Source of the DNA: Bacteroidota bacterium
Lineage (GTDB): Bacteria; Bacteroidota; Bacteroidia; Bacteroidales; F082
DNA length: 35,826 nucleotides
Direction of reading: 5' to 3'
Assembly (NCBI GenBank): GCA_013203805.1
Contig: JABMPH010000385.1
Location: 1-35,826 of the forward strand
The notes beneath the pieces are model-generated. The model did no database searches. It was not told where the DNA came from and was given only the letters and a program-made list of their open reading frames with translations. Shown here in pieces: positions 8,135 through 16,889 of this stretch; the stretch's first letter is position 1, and each line of letters begins with the position of its first letter. A program made the translations under genes and the position numbers.

Positions 8135-8478
8135 ATTAATTAATCATTCCACGATGATATTACGTGAAAACTATGAATTTAGAATAAACAAGGTAGATGG
8201 GAATAAGGGAAATAGGGGATATATAGGGTCAAGACATATTCCTGATGTATAATATTCAATATTCTAAACAGTTTTATCATTTTAAAAAATAACAAATCTC
8301 ATAGAAATTCAGCTTGATGAGATATAGGGATGATAAGATTATCTTGTCATGGTTTTAGTTCCAGTATCCAAATCCTTATAATCCCTATTTCCTTTACACC
8401 CTTTATTCTCCTTTATTCCCCTTAATTCAACAAATAATAATACTTGTTTATTAAGACAACATACTGATTAGGAGTTCA
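8135..8478. repeat. Intergenic region with diverged inverted purine/pyrimidine repeat
   Basis: No gene is supported in these 344 bases between converging genes. A purine-rich arm at 8199-8219 (GGGAATAAGGGAAATAGGGG) faces a pyrimidine-rich arm at 8382-8401 (TCCCTATTTCCTTTACACCC). The pyrimidine tract continues as loose CCTTTATTC repeats to about 8423. In the middle, 8330-8350 forms a near-palindrome built on AAGAT-T-ATCTT. The layout suggests an old foldback element, and the hairpins may also help end transcription from both sides. Confidence 0.45.
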
Positions 8479-9882
8479 TTATTCAGTAATAGTATTAAGT
8501 TTTTTATCCTTAATAATTTTGCACACACTCATTGGCACAAACTTCTCCCAGTTTTTTTTACCACTGGTTATCATTTTGTTAACTTCCCTGGTTGAAACAT
8601 GTAACTGGTTAATCATCTCACTTTTAATGTCAAGGATGTATCTATTTTCCTTTAAATAATCAAATAACATCCTAACATCATCATCCATATCAATATCATC
8701 TGAAGTGATAATATCGGGATTCCCAGCCTTTCGGGTAGGGTAGATGTACAGTTTCATATTTGACGGAAACATTTTCCCAACAGCCTCCAATATTCCACCT
8801 CTTAATTCCTTATAGTATTTTTTATTAAGTACTCTTTCAAATGTTGGAATTCCCATCACAATTCTTAATTTGTTCATCTTGAACTGAGAGAAAAACTCAA
8901 CTAGTTTATAATATTCAGGAAGATCAGATATCATTACATTTTGCCCGATGCTAACGAGCATATCAACTCTGTTAAGGAAATCCTGTTCATCAATTTCTCC
9001 CTTCGACAATATATTATTTATTGTCAACTCGCAAAAAGAAAGCGTGTTGTCGTGTTCGTAATCTTCATCAAGGGCAAATAATGCCATGCTTTTGTTTAGG
9101 ATATCTTTGGCAATATATGTAACAGGCATAAAGCTTCCCCTAAAAGCAAGAACATTTTTCTTGTATAACATATCCGAAGGTTGCTGAACATTACCTTGTT
9201 TATCGAACATTATTGAACGGGTCATTTTGTTTTTAACAAGCTGAACAGCTAGTAGCTTATTGTCAACATAATCCAAATCGTGGCCGCTCATTCTCATTAT
9301 GGTAATTCTAAATCTATCAACCGAGACGTTATCGGTTAGTGACTTCAAAAAAGTATTGGGACTATCATAATAAAATTTACATGCGTAAAGAAGATTTACT
9401 CCAAGTAACCCAATGGTTGTCTGTTGCATTAGCGCATCATTTTCAAGAAGTTTAATGTGAATAATAACAAGATTTGGTTCACTATTTGGTGTAAGTTGGT
9501 ACTTGACTCCCATCCAACCATGACTCTTGTTTGTCTTGGAATAATTAAGCACTTCCATTGTGTTGGCAAGGGCAAAAAATGTAGTTTCTTCAAGGTCAGT
9601 TGAGAGTAAGCTGGTTAATTCCTTATATTCATAATCTAGCATTTTAATAAGGCGACCTTCACTAACATGCCTGCCTTGTTTATTATTGTTATAAAATGAA
9701 TCGCTAAATCGTTTATCGTATGCTGATATAGTTTTTGCAATTGTACCCGAGGCTCCACCTGCTTGAAAAAAATGTCGTGCAACTTCTTGCCCTCCACCAA
9801 TCTCAGCAAATGAGCCATAAAGAGACGTGTCGATATTAATTATAAGAGCCTTTCTGTTAGCTGGGATTATATAGTGTTGCAT
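8479..9882 (-). CDS. Conserved cytoplasmic protein of unknown function, cotranscribed with uvrB
   Basis: The 467-residue product has no signal peptide, no membrane segment and no barrel pattern. Highly ordered stretches include NRKALIINIDTSLYGSFAEI, IGGGQEVARHFFQAGGASGT, TIAKTISAYDKRFSD and NKSHGWMGVKYQ in the first third, and GGILEAVGKMF with KLYIYPTRK near the end. From memory, close relatives occur in several phyla under conflicting names, including 'TonB-dependent receptor' and 'nicotinate-nucleotide adenylyltransferase'. Neither fits what is seen: there is no barrel, and no HxGH-type nucleotidyltransferase motif was noticed. The glycine-rich EIGGGQEVARHFF and GGASGT segments may bind a nucleotide or other phosphate ligand, but that is inference. 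The gene begins 18 bases after the uvrB stop on the same strand, so it is probably the second gene of that operon. Start ATG at 9882. Confidence 0.8.
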   Translation of the reverse strand: MQHYIIPANRKALIINIDTSLYGSFAEIGGGQEVARHFFQAGGASGTIAKTISAYDKRFSDSFYNNNKQGRHVSEGRLIKMLDYEYKELTSLLSTDLEETTFFALANTMEVLNYSKTNKSHGWMGVKYQLTPNSEPNLVIIHIKLLENDALMQQTTIGLLGVNLLYACKFYYDSPNTFLKSLTDNVSVDRFRITIMRMSGHDLDYVDNKLLAVQLVKNKMTRSIMFDKQGNVQQPSDMLYKKNVLAFRGSFMPVTYIAKDILNKSMALFALDEDYEHDNTLSFCELTINNILSKGEIDEQDFLNRVDMLVSIGQNVMISDLPEYYKLVEFFSQFKMNKLRIVMGIPTFERVLNKKYYKELRGGILEAVGKMFPSNMKLYIYPTRKAGNPDIITSDDIDMDDDVRMLFDYLKENRYILDIKSEMINQLHVSTREVNKMITSGKKNWEKFVPMSVCKIIKDKKLNTITE

Positions 9883-9900
9883 TGTAGTTAAATTTTGTCA

Positions 9901-11925
9901 TTACGCTTCCTTTTGTTGAAGTAATTCTGCAAGTACTTTGTTTTCATCTCTAAGCCGGGCCGCATCTATGAAGTCAAGTACTTTAACAGCATCCTGCATT
10001 TCTTTTTTGTTCTTTTCAATAGCCATCAGAATTTCTTTTGCTGTCATATATTGCACTACCGGATCTGCCGCAATACCTGCTTTAATATTTGATTGGTATT
10101 CTTTATCATCAATATGAGATGAAGCCACTGATGTTTGCCCCATTATGGAATCAACGGACTTAATAATTGCAGTTGGAGTTATGTTGTGCTTTTCATTATA
10201 GGCCAGTTGTTTTTCTCGTCTTCGTGTTGTTTCTTCAATTGTGAGAGCCATCGACCTTGTGATTTTGTCGGCATACATTATTACTTTACTCTCAAGATTA
10301 CGGGCAGCTCTACCAGCAGTTTGAGTTAATGATTTGGCCGATCTTAAAAAGCCCTCCTTGTCAGCATCAAGTATTGCTACAAGAGCAACTTCAGGTAAAT
10401 CCAAACCTTCCCTCAATAAATTTACGCCAACCAGTACACTAAAATTACCAAGTCTTAAATCTCTAAGTATTTCAACCCGGTCTAAAGTGTCAACATCCGA
10501 ATGAATATATCTGGTATTTATTCCCACATTTATGAGATATTTAGTAAGCTCTTCGGCCATTCGTTTAGTGAGAGTGGTAACTAATACACGGAATTTTGCA
10601 CTTATGGTTTTCTCAATTTCATCCAATAAATCGTCAATTTGATTATGACTTGGTCTTACCTCAATCGGAGGATCAAGCAATCCGGTAGGTCGTATTAACT
10701 GCTCTACTATTACTCCGTCAGATTTTTCTAACTCATAATCGGAAGGTGTGGCACTCACATATATGGTTTGCCGCGATAGTTGTTCAAATTCCTCAAATTT
10801 TAAAGGACGGTTATCCATTGCTGCAGGTAATCGAAATCCAAATTCTACTAAATTATGCTTACGCGATCTGTCACCTCCATACATTGCTCTTATTTGAGGG
10901 AGAGTTACATGACTTTCGTCGATAACAGTTACATAATCTTCCGGGAAATAATCAAGCAGGCAAAATGGTCTGGATCCTGGACTTCTTCCATCAAAATATC
11001 TTGAGTAATTTTCAATGCCTGAGCAATAACCCAATTCACGCATCATTTCAACATCATATGTAACTCTATCTTCTAGTCTTTTAGCTTCAAGGTGTTTTCC
11101 TATTTCTTTAAGAAAATCAACCTGCTTGGCCATATCAAGCTGAATCTCAACTAATGCCGATTTCATCTTATCCGGTGATGTAACAAAAATATTGGCAGGG
11201 TAAAGGGTGATATTTTCAAGTATCTCTACTCTTTTCCCTGCTATAGGATCTATAGATTCAATTGCTTCAATTTCATCTCCCCAAAAAACAACCCTAAAAG
11301 CCCAATCCATGTACGCAGGATAAATATCAATAGTATCACCCTTTACTCTAAAATTTCCACGTTTTAGCTCAATGTCATTTCTTGAATACAGGGCGTTAAC
11401 AAGTTCACGAAGGAACTTATTGCGACTTAACTTTTGTCCAACAACAACTGTAATAACATTATTTGTAAAATCATCGGGATTACCAATGCCATAAATGCAA
11501 GATACTGATGAAACTACAATAATATCTTTACGGCCTGAGAGAAGGGAAGAAGTGGCACTTAACCGAAGTTTTTCAATTTCTTCGTTAATACTTAAGTCCT
11601 TTTCAATGTATGTGTTAGTTACCGGTATATATGCTTCTGGCTGATAATAATCATAATATGACACAAAGTATTCCACAGCATTATCAGGGAAGAATTGTTT
11701 GAATTCTCCGTATAGCTGGGCTGCAAGAGTTTTGTTATGACTTAGTACCAATGCAGGTCGGTTCAAATTTGCCAATACATTAGCGACTGTGAACGTCTTT
11801 CCTGAACCTGTAACTCCAAGTAAAGTTTGAGCTTTTTCACCCCGACTAAGGCCATCAACGAGTTGTTTTATAGCTTCTGGTTGATCACCTGTTGGTTTAA
11901 AATCTGATTTAAGGTTTAAATCCAT
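9901..11925 (-). CDS. uvrB: UvrABC excision repair subunit B
   Basis: UvrB is the DNA-damage-verifying helicase-like subunit of nucleotide excision repair; it is loaded by UvrA and then recruits UvrC for incision. The 674-residue length is typical. Seen: an N-terminal PTGDQPEAI motif, Walker A GVTGSGKT at 37-44, the beta-hairpin region YFVSYYDYYQPEAYIP at 86-101 that clamps DNA, the Walker B-like VIDESH segment, helicase motifs such as LREGLDLPEVALVAILDADK and QTAGRAARN, and a C-terminal UVR domain (about 633-670) for UvrC contact. It lies directly upstream of the unknown 467-residue gene. A -7 box of the Bacteroidota type lies about 40 bases before the ATG. Confidence 0.98.
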   Translation of the reverse strand: MDLNLKSDFKPTGDQPEAIKQLVDGLSRGEKAQTLLGVTGSGKTFTVANVLANLNRPALVLSHNKTLAAQLYGEFKQFFPDNAVEYFVSYYDYYQPEAYIPVTNTYIEKDLSINEEIEKLRLSATSSLLSGRKDIIVVSSVSCIYGIGNPDDFTNNVITVVVGQKLSRNKFLRELVNALYSRNDIELKRGNFRVKGDTIDIYPAYMDWAFRVVFWGDEIEAIESIDPIAGKRVEILENITLYPANIFVTSPDKMKSALVEIQLDMAKQVDFLKEIGKHLEAKRLEDRVTYDVEMMRELGYCSGIENYSRYFDGRSPGSRPFCLLDYFPEDYVTVIDESHVTLPQIRAMYGGDRSRKHNLVEFGFRLPAAMDNRPLKFEEFEQLSRQTIYVSATPSDYELEKSDGVIVEQLIRPTGLLDPPIEVRPSHNQIDDLLDEIEKTISAKFRVLVTTLTKRMAEELTKYLINVGINTRYIHSDVDTLDRVEILRDLRLGNFSVLVGVNLLREGLDLPEVALVAILDADKEGFLRSAKSLTQTAGRAARNLESKVIMYADKITRSMALTIEETTRRREKQLAYNEKHNITPTAIIKSVDSIMGQTSVASSHIDDKEYQSNIKAGIAADPVVQYMTAKEILMAIEKNKKEMQDAVKVLDFIDAARLRDENKVLAELLQQKEA

Positions 11926-11957
11926 TATCTATTAAAATCTCGATTTTGTTTTGTTAC

Positions 11958-12137
11958 ATGAAATGCAAAAATACAAATCGTTTAGGTAACATTGGTATTC
12001 AAGTTTTAGATATTGCAAATAGAATAACAGAAGTTAGGCCGAACACCAAGATTAGCTTATTAATATCAGGACCAATATGTAGTAAAACAATAAAGTTTTT
12101 GGATAAGGAATCAATATCAATAAACAGTATTGTTTAA
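11958..12137 (+). other. Short open frame, possibly a gene relic
   Basis: A 59-codon open frame starts with ATG at 11958 in the divergent space between uvrB and glpK. It encodes CTNRLG-like sequence (NTNRLGNIGIQVLDIANRI) followed by PNTKISLLISG, faintly like the N-terminus of a GT-B type glycosyltransferase (RLG.GH..R.L.IA...). The GH motif expected there is missing and the frame stops long before a full domain. It overlaps the putative uvrB promoter. I treat it as a relic or chance frame, not a called gene. Confidence 0.2.
11966..11973 (-). promoter_or_regulatory. Possible -7 box of the uvrB promoter
   Basis: The minus strand reads TATTTTTG, matching TAnnTTTG, and ends 40 bases before the uvrB ATG at 11925. 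A TTG upstream lies at 26 rather than 19-21 bases, so the -33 element is not convincing. No LexA-like palindrome was recognised in the leader. Confidence 0.35.
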
Positions 12138-12159
12138 TATTTGATACTTGGGGTTTGTG

Positions 12160-12189
12160 TTGAATTTAATTGAAGAATAACTATCTTTG
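12160..12189 (+). promoter_or_regulatory. Bacteroidota-type promoter of glpK
   Basis: TTG at 12160-12162 and TATCTTTG at 12182-12189 are separated by 19 bases, which fits the -33/-7 spacing of the primary sigma factor in this phylum. The -7 box lies 22 bases before the glpK ATG. This is the best-formed promoter noticed in the window. Confidence 0.6.
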
Positions 12190-12211
12190 AAATTATTGAA
12201 ATTAGATTTAG

Positions 12212-13690
12212 ATGGAAGAAAAATATATACTATCGCTTGATCAGGGAACCACGAGTAGCAGAGCTATTATTTTTAATCACAATGGTGATATTTGTGCGAC
12301 TGCTCAAAAAGAATTCGAGCAAATATTTCCAAAGCCAGGATGGGTGGAGCATGATCCTATTGAAATATGGTCAACTCAACTTTCGGTAGCCTCTGAAGTT
12401 ATTGCAAAGTATGGTATTCATCCTGAAAATATTGCCGGTATTGGTATTGCAAATCAACGTGAAACAACAATAATATGGTCAAGAAAAACGGGTAAACCAA
12501 TTTATAACGCTATCGTTTGGCAGGATCATAGAACTGCTGATATGTGTGATAAACTTATTAGCAAGGGTTATGGTGATACAATTAAGCAAAAAACAGGACT
12601 TGAATTAGATGCATATTTTTCGGCAACTAAAATTAGTTGGATACTTGACAATGTAACAGGTGCAAGAGACCGTGCAGAAAATGGAGAACTTGCATTTGGA
12701 ACAGTGGACTCATGGTTAATTTGGAATCTAACAAATGGTAAAGAGCACCTGACCGATATTACAAATGCATCACGTACAATGTTGTATAATATTCATACAC
12801 TTGAGTGGGATGATGAGTTGCTCAACCTGTTTAATATTCCAAAACAACTATTGCCCGAAGTAAAACCAAATAGCTGCATATTTGCTTACACAGCTGGTAA
12901 ATTAATTAGTGCCCGAATTCCAATTTGTGGTGTTGTCGGTGATCAACATGCAGCAATGTTTGGTCAGCTTTGTATAAATAAAGGCATGGCTAAAAACACC
13001 TATGGTACCGGTTGTTTTATTATGATAAATACGGGTAATGAGCCTGTTATATCACAAAATCGATTGATAACTACAATAGCATGGAGTTTAAATGGAGAAG
13101 TTACATATGCATTGGAGGGTAGCGTTTTTGTTGCCGGTGCTGTGGTTCATTGGCTACGAGATAAATTAAATATTATCAAAACCTCGAAGCAAGTAGAGAT
13201 TCTGGCCCATGGGGTAGAAGATAATGGGGGAGTGTATTTCGTGCCTGCATTTACGGGTCTTGGTGCCCCATATTGGAATCAACATGCCAAAGGTTTGATA
13301 TATGGATTGAGTAGAGGAACAACAAAGGCTCATATTGCTCGTGCAGCATTGGAATCAATTGCATATCAAAGCTATGACGTTATAAAGGCAATGGAAAAAG
13401 ATATTGGCACCAAAGTAAATTACATAAGAGCCGATGGTGGAGCATCTGCAAATTCATTATTAATGCAGTTTCAGTCGGATATACTAGGAACCACTGTTGA
13501 ACGACCCCAAATACTAGAAACAACGGCACTTGGTGCTGCTTATATGGCGGGTTTGGCAATAGGTTTCTGGAAAAATACAGATGAACTTATTCGTCAATGG
13601 TCAATCGACAGAGCTTTTGTACCATTGATGAAAACTGAAATTGTGGATGAACTTATAAATGGATGGCATCACGCAATTAAAAAAGCATAG
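12212..13690 (+). CDS. glpK: Glycerol kinase
   Basis: GlpK phosphorylates glycerol to glycerol 3-phosphate with ATP, feeding lipid synthesis and glycolysis. The 492-residue length and FGGY-kinase layout are typical. Seen: [13 protein letters not shown] at residues 8-20 for phosphate binding, [19 protein letters not shown] and VWQDHRT for glycerol binding, [13 protein letters not shown] in the middle, and [16 protein letters not shown] in the second actin-like domain with the catalytic-loop context. Start ATG at 12212 follows a good -33/-7 promoter. Neither a glycerol facilitator (glpF) nor a glycerol-3-phosphate dehydrogenase lies next to it, so it stands alone here. It converges with the acyl-CoA synthetase gene. 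Confidence 0.97.
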   Translation: MEEKYILSLDQGTTSSRAIIFNHNGDICATAQKEFEQIFPKPGWVEHDPIEIWSTQLSVASEVIAKYGIHPENIAGIGIANQRETTIIWSRKTGKPIYNAIVWQDHRTADMCDKLISKGYGDTIKQKTGLELDAYFSATKISWILDNVTGARDRAENGELAFGTVDSWLIWNLTNGKEHLTDITNASRTMLYNIHTLEWDDELLNLFNIPKQLLPEVKPNSCIFAYTAGKLISARIPICGVVGDQHAAMFGQLCINKGMAKNTYGTGCFIMINTGNEPVISQNRLITTIAWSLNGEVTYALEGSVFVAGAVVHWLRDKLNIIKTSKQVEILAHGVEDNGGVYFVPAFTGLGAPYWNQHAKGLIYGLSRGTTKAHIARAALESIAYQSYDVIKAMEKDIGTKVNYIRADGGASANSLLMQFQSDILGTTVERPQILETTALGAAYMAGLAIGFWKNTDELIRQWSIDRAFVPLMKTEIVDELINGWHHAIKKA

Positions 13691-13978
13691 AATTAAAGAA
13701 TTCACTATCTATGATAGGTGGATTTGGATCGAAACCATTGGGTGCTTTAAATTCATAAATATTTACTTTGGAGTGTTGGATTATTGCGTGGAAGTATTGC
13801 ATAAAAATTATAACAATGAAGTATATCTTTGCAAAAAGATTAAACATAGATGCAATTTCAATCTAATTAATTTTTTCAGCACTCCATTAATCCATTACTC
13901 CACTATTATAATTCTTCATGTAAACAATCATTACATAACCACAATCAAAGAAGGTGATTAACATTAAACACGAACCTT

Positions 13979-15613
13979 CTAGGCATAAATAAACCTCTTA
14001 ATCTTCTTGGTTGCAGTTTTTTGAAACTCTTCCTGCATGGTTTCAACTATCTGTATTTTACTAAATCTATTGACTTTATCATTAACATAGTCGCGTAATT
14101 CAGTTTTAAGCTCTTCACATTTATTATCTACGAAGTGAGATACTTCCTCTTTAACATGTTTATACTGTTGTTCAATTTCTTCACGGTTAAAATGAACTAA
14201 CGCAACTAGTTTTCCTTTTTGTTGAATAACCAATGATTCAGCAACATGCTTAAAGTTATTAATTACAGATTCGATATCTTCAGGGAAAATATTTTCACCA
14301 CTCGCACCTATAATCACATTTTTGCTGCGGCCACGAATATATAGAAAACCACTTTCATCAAATAGACCGAGATCGCCGGTTTTAAACCAATCATCTTCTG
14401 TCATAACTTCTTTAGTAAGTCCTGGTTCCTTGTAATAACCAAGCATTACGTTAGGTCCTTTTGCCCAAATTTCGCCTTCACCAGTGAATTTCCCGGCATG
14501 ATCAATTTTTAGAGTTACACCTTCAAGTGCTGGCCCTGTTGATTGAAGTCTTGTTTGCCCGGGAGCGACTCCAGCAAGCAGGGGAGAAGTCTCAGTAAGT
14601 CCATAACCTATCGCATAAGGGAATTTTGACTCAATCAGAAATTTCTCAACTTCCTTGTTTAATTTAGCTCCGCCAATCCCAAAGAATTTCAATTCACCAC
14701 CAAATGTTCTCATCAGCTTCTTTCCGGCCAGTTCGTTAAATTTTTTCCTCAATATAGGAATTTTATACAAAATTCTTGTGGCCATTTTGTCGGTAAAAGC
14801 CGGAAGAACCTTACTTCTATATATCTTTTCTATAATAAGAGGAACTGTTAACATAATGGTTGGTCTAACTTCCTTTAAGGCAGGTAATAGTACAGCTGGT
14901 GTTGGTAGTTTTTTTAGATAATAAACACAGGCACCGCCAAACATTGGAAGTATTAAACCTAGAGTATTTTCGTATGTATGTGATAAGGGGAGTACTGACA
15001 AAAATCGATCTTGATCATTAACTGGTTGAACTGTACGGCTTTTATCAGCAGTAAAACAAATATTTTTATGTGATAACATAACACCTTTTGATTTACCTGT
15101 AGTTCCAGAAGTATATATTATTGACGCAAGGTCAGTTTCTTTAACATCATATTTTGTACTGGAAATGACTCCAAGATCAAAAGAAACTTCTTTATTACCT
15201 TTAGTAATAATAAAGTCATCAATGCTTATTACATTGGTAATAATACTCTTGCCATTATCTGTAACTTTGTTTTGTAGTGCTTTTGAAACAAACAAAGCTT
15301 TCATTTCGCTATGCTCAATAACATTATTTATTTCAGTTGAACTAAAATCGGGCAACATTGGTACTACAACCGCGCCCATTGATGTTATGGCAAAATATGA
15401 TATACCCCAATTTGGCATGTTAGCACTCAATAATCCAACCTTATCACCTTGTACAATATCGAGTTTTTCAAGCAATGCTATTAATGAGTAAACATGACTT
15501 CTAACTTCACTATAAGTTAAAGGTTTTTCTCCAACAAATGCGTATGCGGGTCTGCTGGAAAACTTTTTGTCGGCATTATTAAGTAAACCCGGAAAAGTGT
15601 AGTTAGTATTCAT
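13979..15613 (-). CDS. Long-chain fatty acid--CoA ligase (AMP-binding enzyme)
   Basis: A 544-residue member of the ANL adenylate-forming superfamily, expected to activate fatty acids to acyl-CoA through an acyl-AMP step at the cytoplasmic face of the membrane. Seen: the P-loop YTSGTTGKSKG at 167-177, the A4/A5 motif YGLTETSP, TGDLG with the ribose-binding Asp, and RGRSKNVIIGASGENIFPEDIE at the hinge. The C-terminal lobe carries KTATKKIKR, supplying a lysine expected for adenylation. The pattern is closest to FadD/FAA-like long-chain ligases of Bacteroidota, but chain length is not readable. The ATG at 15613 was chosen over an in-frame TTG at 15637, which lies inside a -7 promoter box. It follows the purine nucleoside phosphorylase gene on the same strand. 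Confidence 0.9.
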   Translation of the reverse strand: MNTNYTFPGLLNNADKKFSSRPAYAFVGEKPLTYSEVRSHVYSLIALLEKLDIVQGDKVGLLSANMPNWGISYFAITSMGAVVVPMLPDFSSTEINNVIEHSEMKALFVSKALQNKVTDNGKSIITNVISIDDFIITKGNKEVSFDLGVISSTKYDVKETDLASIIYTSGTTGKSKGVMLSHKNICFTADKSRTVQPVNDQDRFLSVLPLSHTYENTLGLILPMFGGACVYYLKKLPTPAVLLPALKEVRPTIMLTVPLIIEKIYRSKVLPAFTDKMATRILYKIPILRKKFNELAGKKLMRTFGGELKFFGIGGAKLNKEVEKFLIESKFPYAIGYGLTETSPLLAGVAPGQTRLQSTGPALEGVTLKIDHAGKFTGEGEIWAKGPNVMLGYYKEPGLTKEVMTEDDWFKTGDLGLFDESGFLYIRGRSKNVIIGASGENIFPEDIESVINNFKHVAESLVIQQKGKLVALVHFNREEIEQQYKHVKEEVSHFVDNKCEELKTELRDYVNDKVNRFSKIQIVETMQEEFQKTATKKIKRFIYA

Positions 15614-15634
15614 TTGTTTGATTTTGGTAGTTAT

Positions 15635-15642
15635 CAAAATTA
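15635..15642 (-). promoter_or_regulatory. -7 box upstream of the acyl-CoA ligase gene
   Basis: The minus strand reads TAATTTTG, an exact TAnnTTTG match ending 21 bases before the ATG at 15613. It overlaps the alternative TTG start at 15637 and therefore argues against that start. No clear TTG at -33 was seen. Confidence 0.45.
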
Positions 15643-15696
15643 CGTATATTTTCTTTAGTTATACATCTACAGATTTATAGGCAATTATAAATTCTG

Positions 15697-16509
15697 CTAT
15701 AATTCCTTGGCTAATTCGCTAAATAATTTGATCAAATCTTTTTCTGCAATTGCTGCATTTTCCAACAAGTCTTCTATTTTAACTGGTTTCAGATTATCAG
15801 GATCACATAAGTCAGTAACAACCGAAACGGCAGCAACTCTCATTCCCATATGGTTTGCAACAATAACTTCTGGTACCGTTGACATACCTACAACGTCGGC
15901 TCCCATAATTTTTATAAAGCGGTACTCTGCTCTTGTTTCGAGGCTGGGACCAATCCACGCTACATAAACTCCTTTATTTATTTCGATTCCCAGCTTCTCG
16001 GCTATTAACTCCATTTTTGTGATTAATTCACCATCGTAAGGCTCACTCATATCAACAAATCTTGGTCCAAGTTTATCATGGTTTTTCCCAACTAAAGGGT
16101 TGCCGGGTATCATATTAATTTGATCATCAATAATCATTAAAGACGCTGGTTTAAACAATGGGTTTATCCCTCCACAAGCATTTGATACAAATAATGTATG
16201 AATGCCAAGCATTTTCATAACTCTTATGGGAAAAGTTATTTCATCCATATGATAACCTTCGTAGTAGTGAAATCTGCCACTCATGACAAGTACAGTTTTC
16301 CCCTCCAACTTTCCATAAATCAACTTCCCGGAGTGTGACTCAACTGTGGCCTCAGGAAAATTAGGAATATCAGAATAATCAATACTTATTTCAATGGCAA
16401 TATGATTAACCAATCCACCCAGGCCGGTTCCTAGAATTATACCGATTTGAGCATCTGTAATTCCTTTATTTATCAGATATTCAGTTGTTTGTTGTATTTT
16501 TTCTAACAT
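15697..16509 (-). CDS. Purine nucleoside phosphorylase, trimeric (PNP/MTAP) class
   Basis: The enzyme cleaves purine nucleosides with phosphate to free base and ribose 1-phosphate in purine salvage. The 270-residue length fits the trimeric class. Seen: ILGTGLGGL at 25-33 and SGRFHYYEGY with His81 for phosphate and ribose, SNACGGINP at 109-117, GPSLET with Glu191 as the purine-binding glutamate, and GADVVGMSTVPEVIVANH at 203-220. At the place where mammalian-type PNP has Asn (Asn243 in human, motif VITN), this protein has Asp233 (VVTDLCDP). Asp is the residue used at that place by methylthioadenosine phosphorylase to accept 6-amino purines, so adenine-type substrates should be considered. It starts 15 bases after the DUF721 gene, within the recF-dciA series. 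Confidence 0.93.
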   Translation of the reverse strand: MLEKIQQTTEYLINKGITDAQIGIILGTGLGGLVNHIAIEISIDYSDIPNFPEATVESHSGKLIYGKLEGKTVLVMSGRFHYYEGYHMDEITFPIRVMKMLGIHTLFVSNACGGINPLFKPASLMIIDDQINMIPGNPLVGKNHDKLGPRFVDMSEPYDGELITKMELIAEKLGIEINKGVYVAWIGPSLETRAEYRFIKIMGADVVGMSTVPEVIVANHMGMRVAAVSVVTDLCDPDNLKPVKIEDLLENAAIAEKDLIKLFSELAKEL

Positions 16510-16524
16510 AATATTTTTACTAGT

Positions 16525-16818
16525 TTAATTAAAAACAATTTCATTAATTACTTTTTTACCAATTTCATCATTTAACTTATTTGCAAGATTTGTACGTTCC
16601 ATATAAAGTTCATTTCTAAGGACAGATGAATCCAGTTTCACATAAAGTATTTTGTTTTTTACATAAAGGTTTGTTGTATGATTAGCAATAATACCTCCCA
16701 CAACTTTATCCCATGAATTTATTATTTTAATGCCATCCATTTTTTCAGTCCAGCCGTATGCTTTAAAAAGCTGTTCAAGTACTTCTTTTAATTCCTTATC
16801 GTTATTTCTGTTTATCAT
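16525..16818 (-). CDS. DUF721 / DciA-like protein
   Basis: A 97-residue protein with the DUF721 core: a short helical N-terminus (LKEVLEQLFKAYGW), the SWDKVVG signature at about 35-41, then the KH-like alternation YVKNKILYVKLDSSVLRNEL and a final helix with LNDEIGKKVINEIVF. DUF721 proteins include DciA, reported as the ancestral loader or partner of the replicative helicase DnaB in bacteria that lack DnaC or DnaI. Position next to recF is the common arrangement and supports a role in DNA replication. The product is shorter than actinobacterial DciA, as is usual in Bacteroidota. It follows recF by 71 bases and precedes the phosphorylase gene by 15 bases. Confidence 0.85.
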   Translation of the reverse strand: MINRNNDKELKEVLEQLFKAYGWTEKMDGIKIINSWDKVVGGIIANHTTNLYVKNKILYVKLDSSVLRNELYMERTNLANKLNDEIGKKVINEIVFN

Positions 16819-16889
16819 TATTAAGGTTCAGTTTAAGATTTAGGTTGAGAAACTAATTCATGCACCAATTAATATTCACAATTCACTAA

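Noticed and set aside
8479-9882. Calling this protein a TonB-dependent receptor, a name I recall being attached to relatives
   Set aside because: No signal peptide, plug or barrel strands are present, and the sequence is that of a soluble cytoplasmic protein.
13659-13961. A 100-codon open frame overlapping the end of glpK
   Set aside because: It starts inside glpK in another frame, has low-complexity AT-driven composition, and resembles no protein. The rest of the 288-base convergent gap shows nothing definite.
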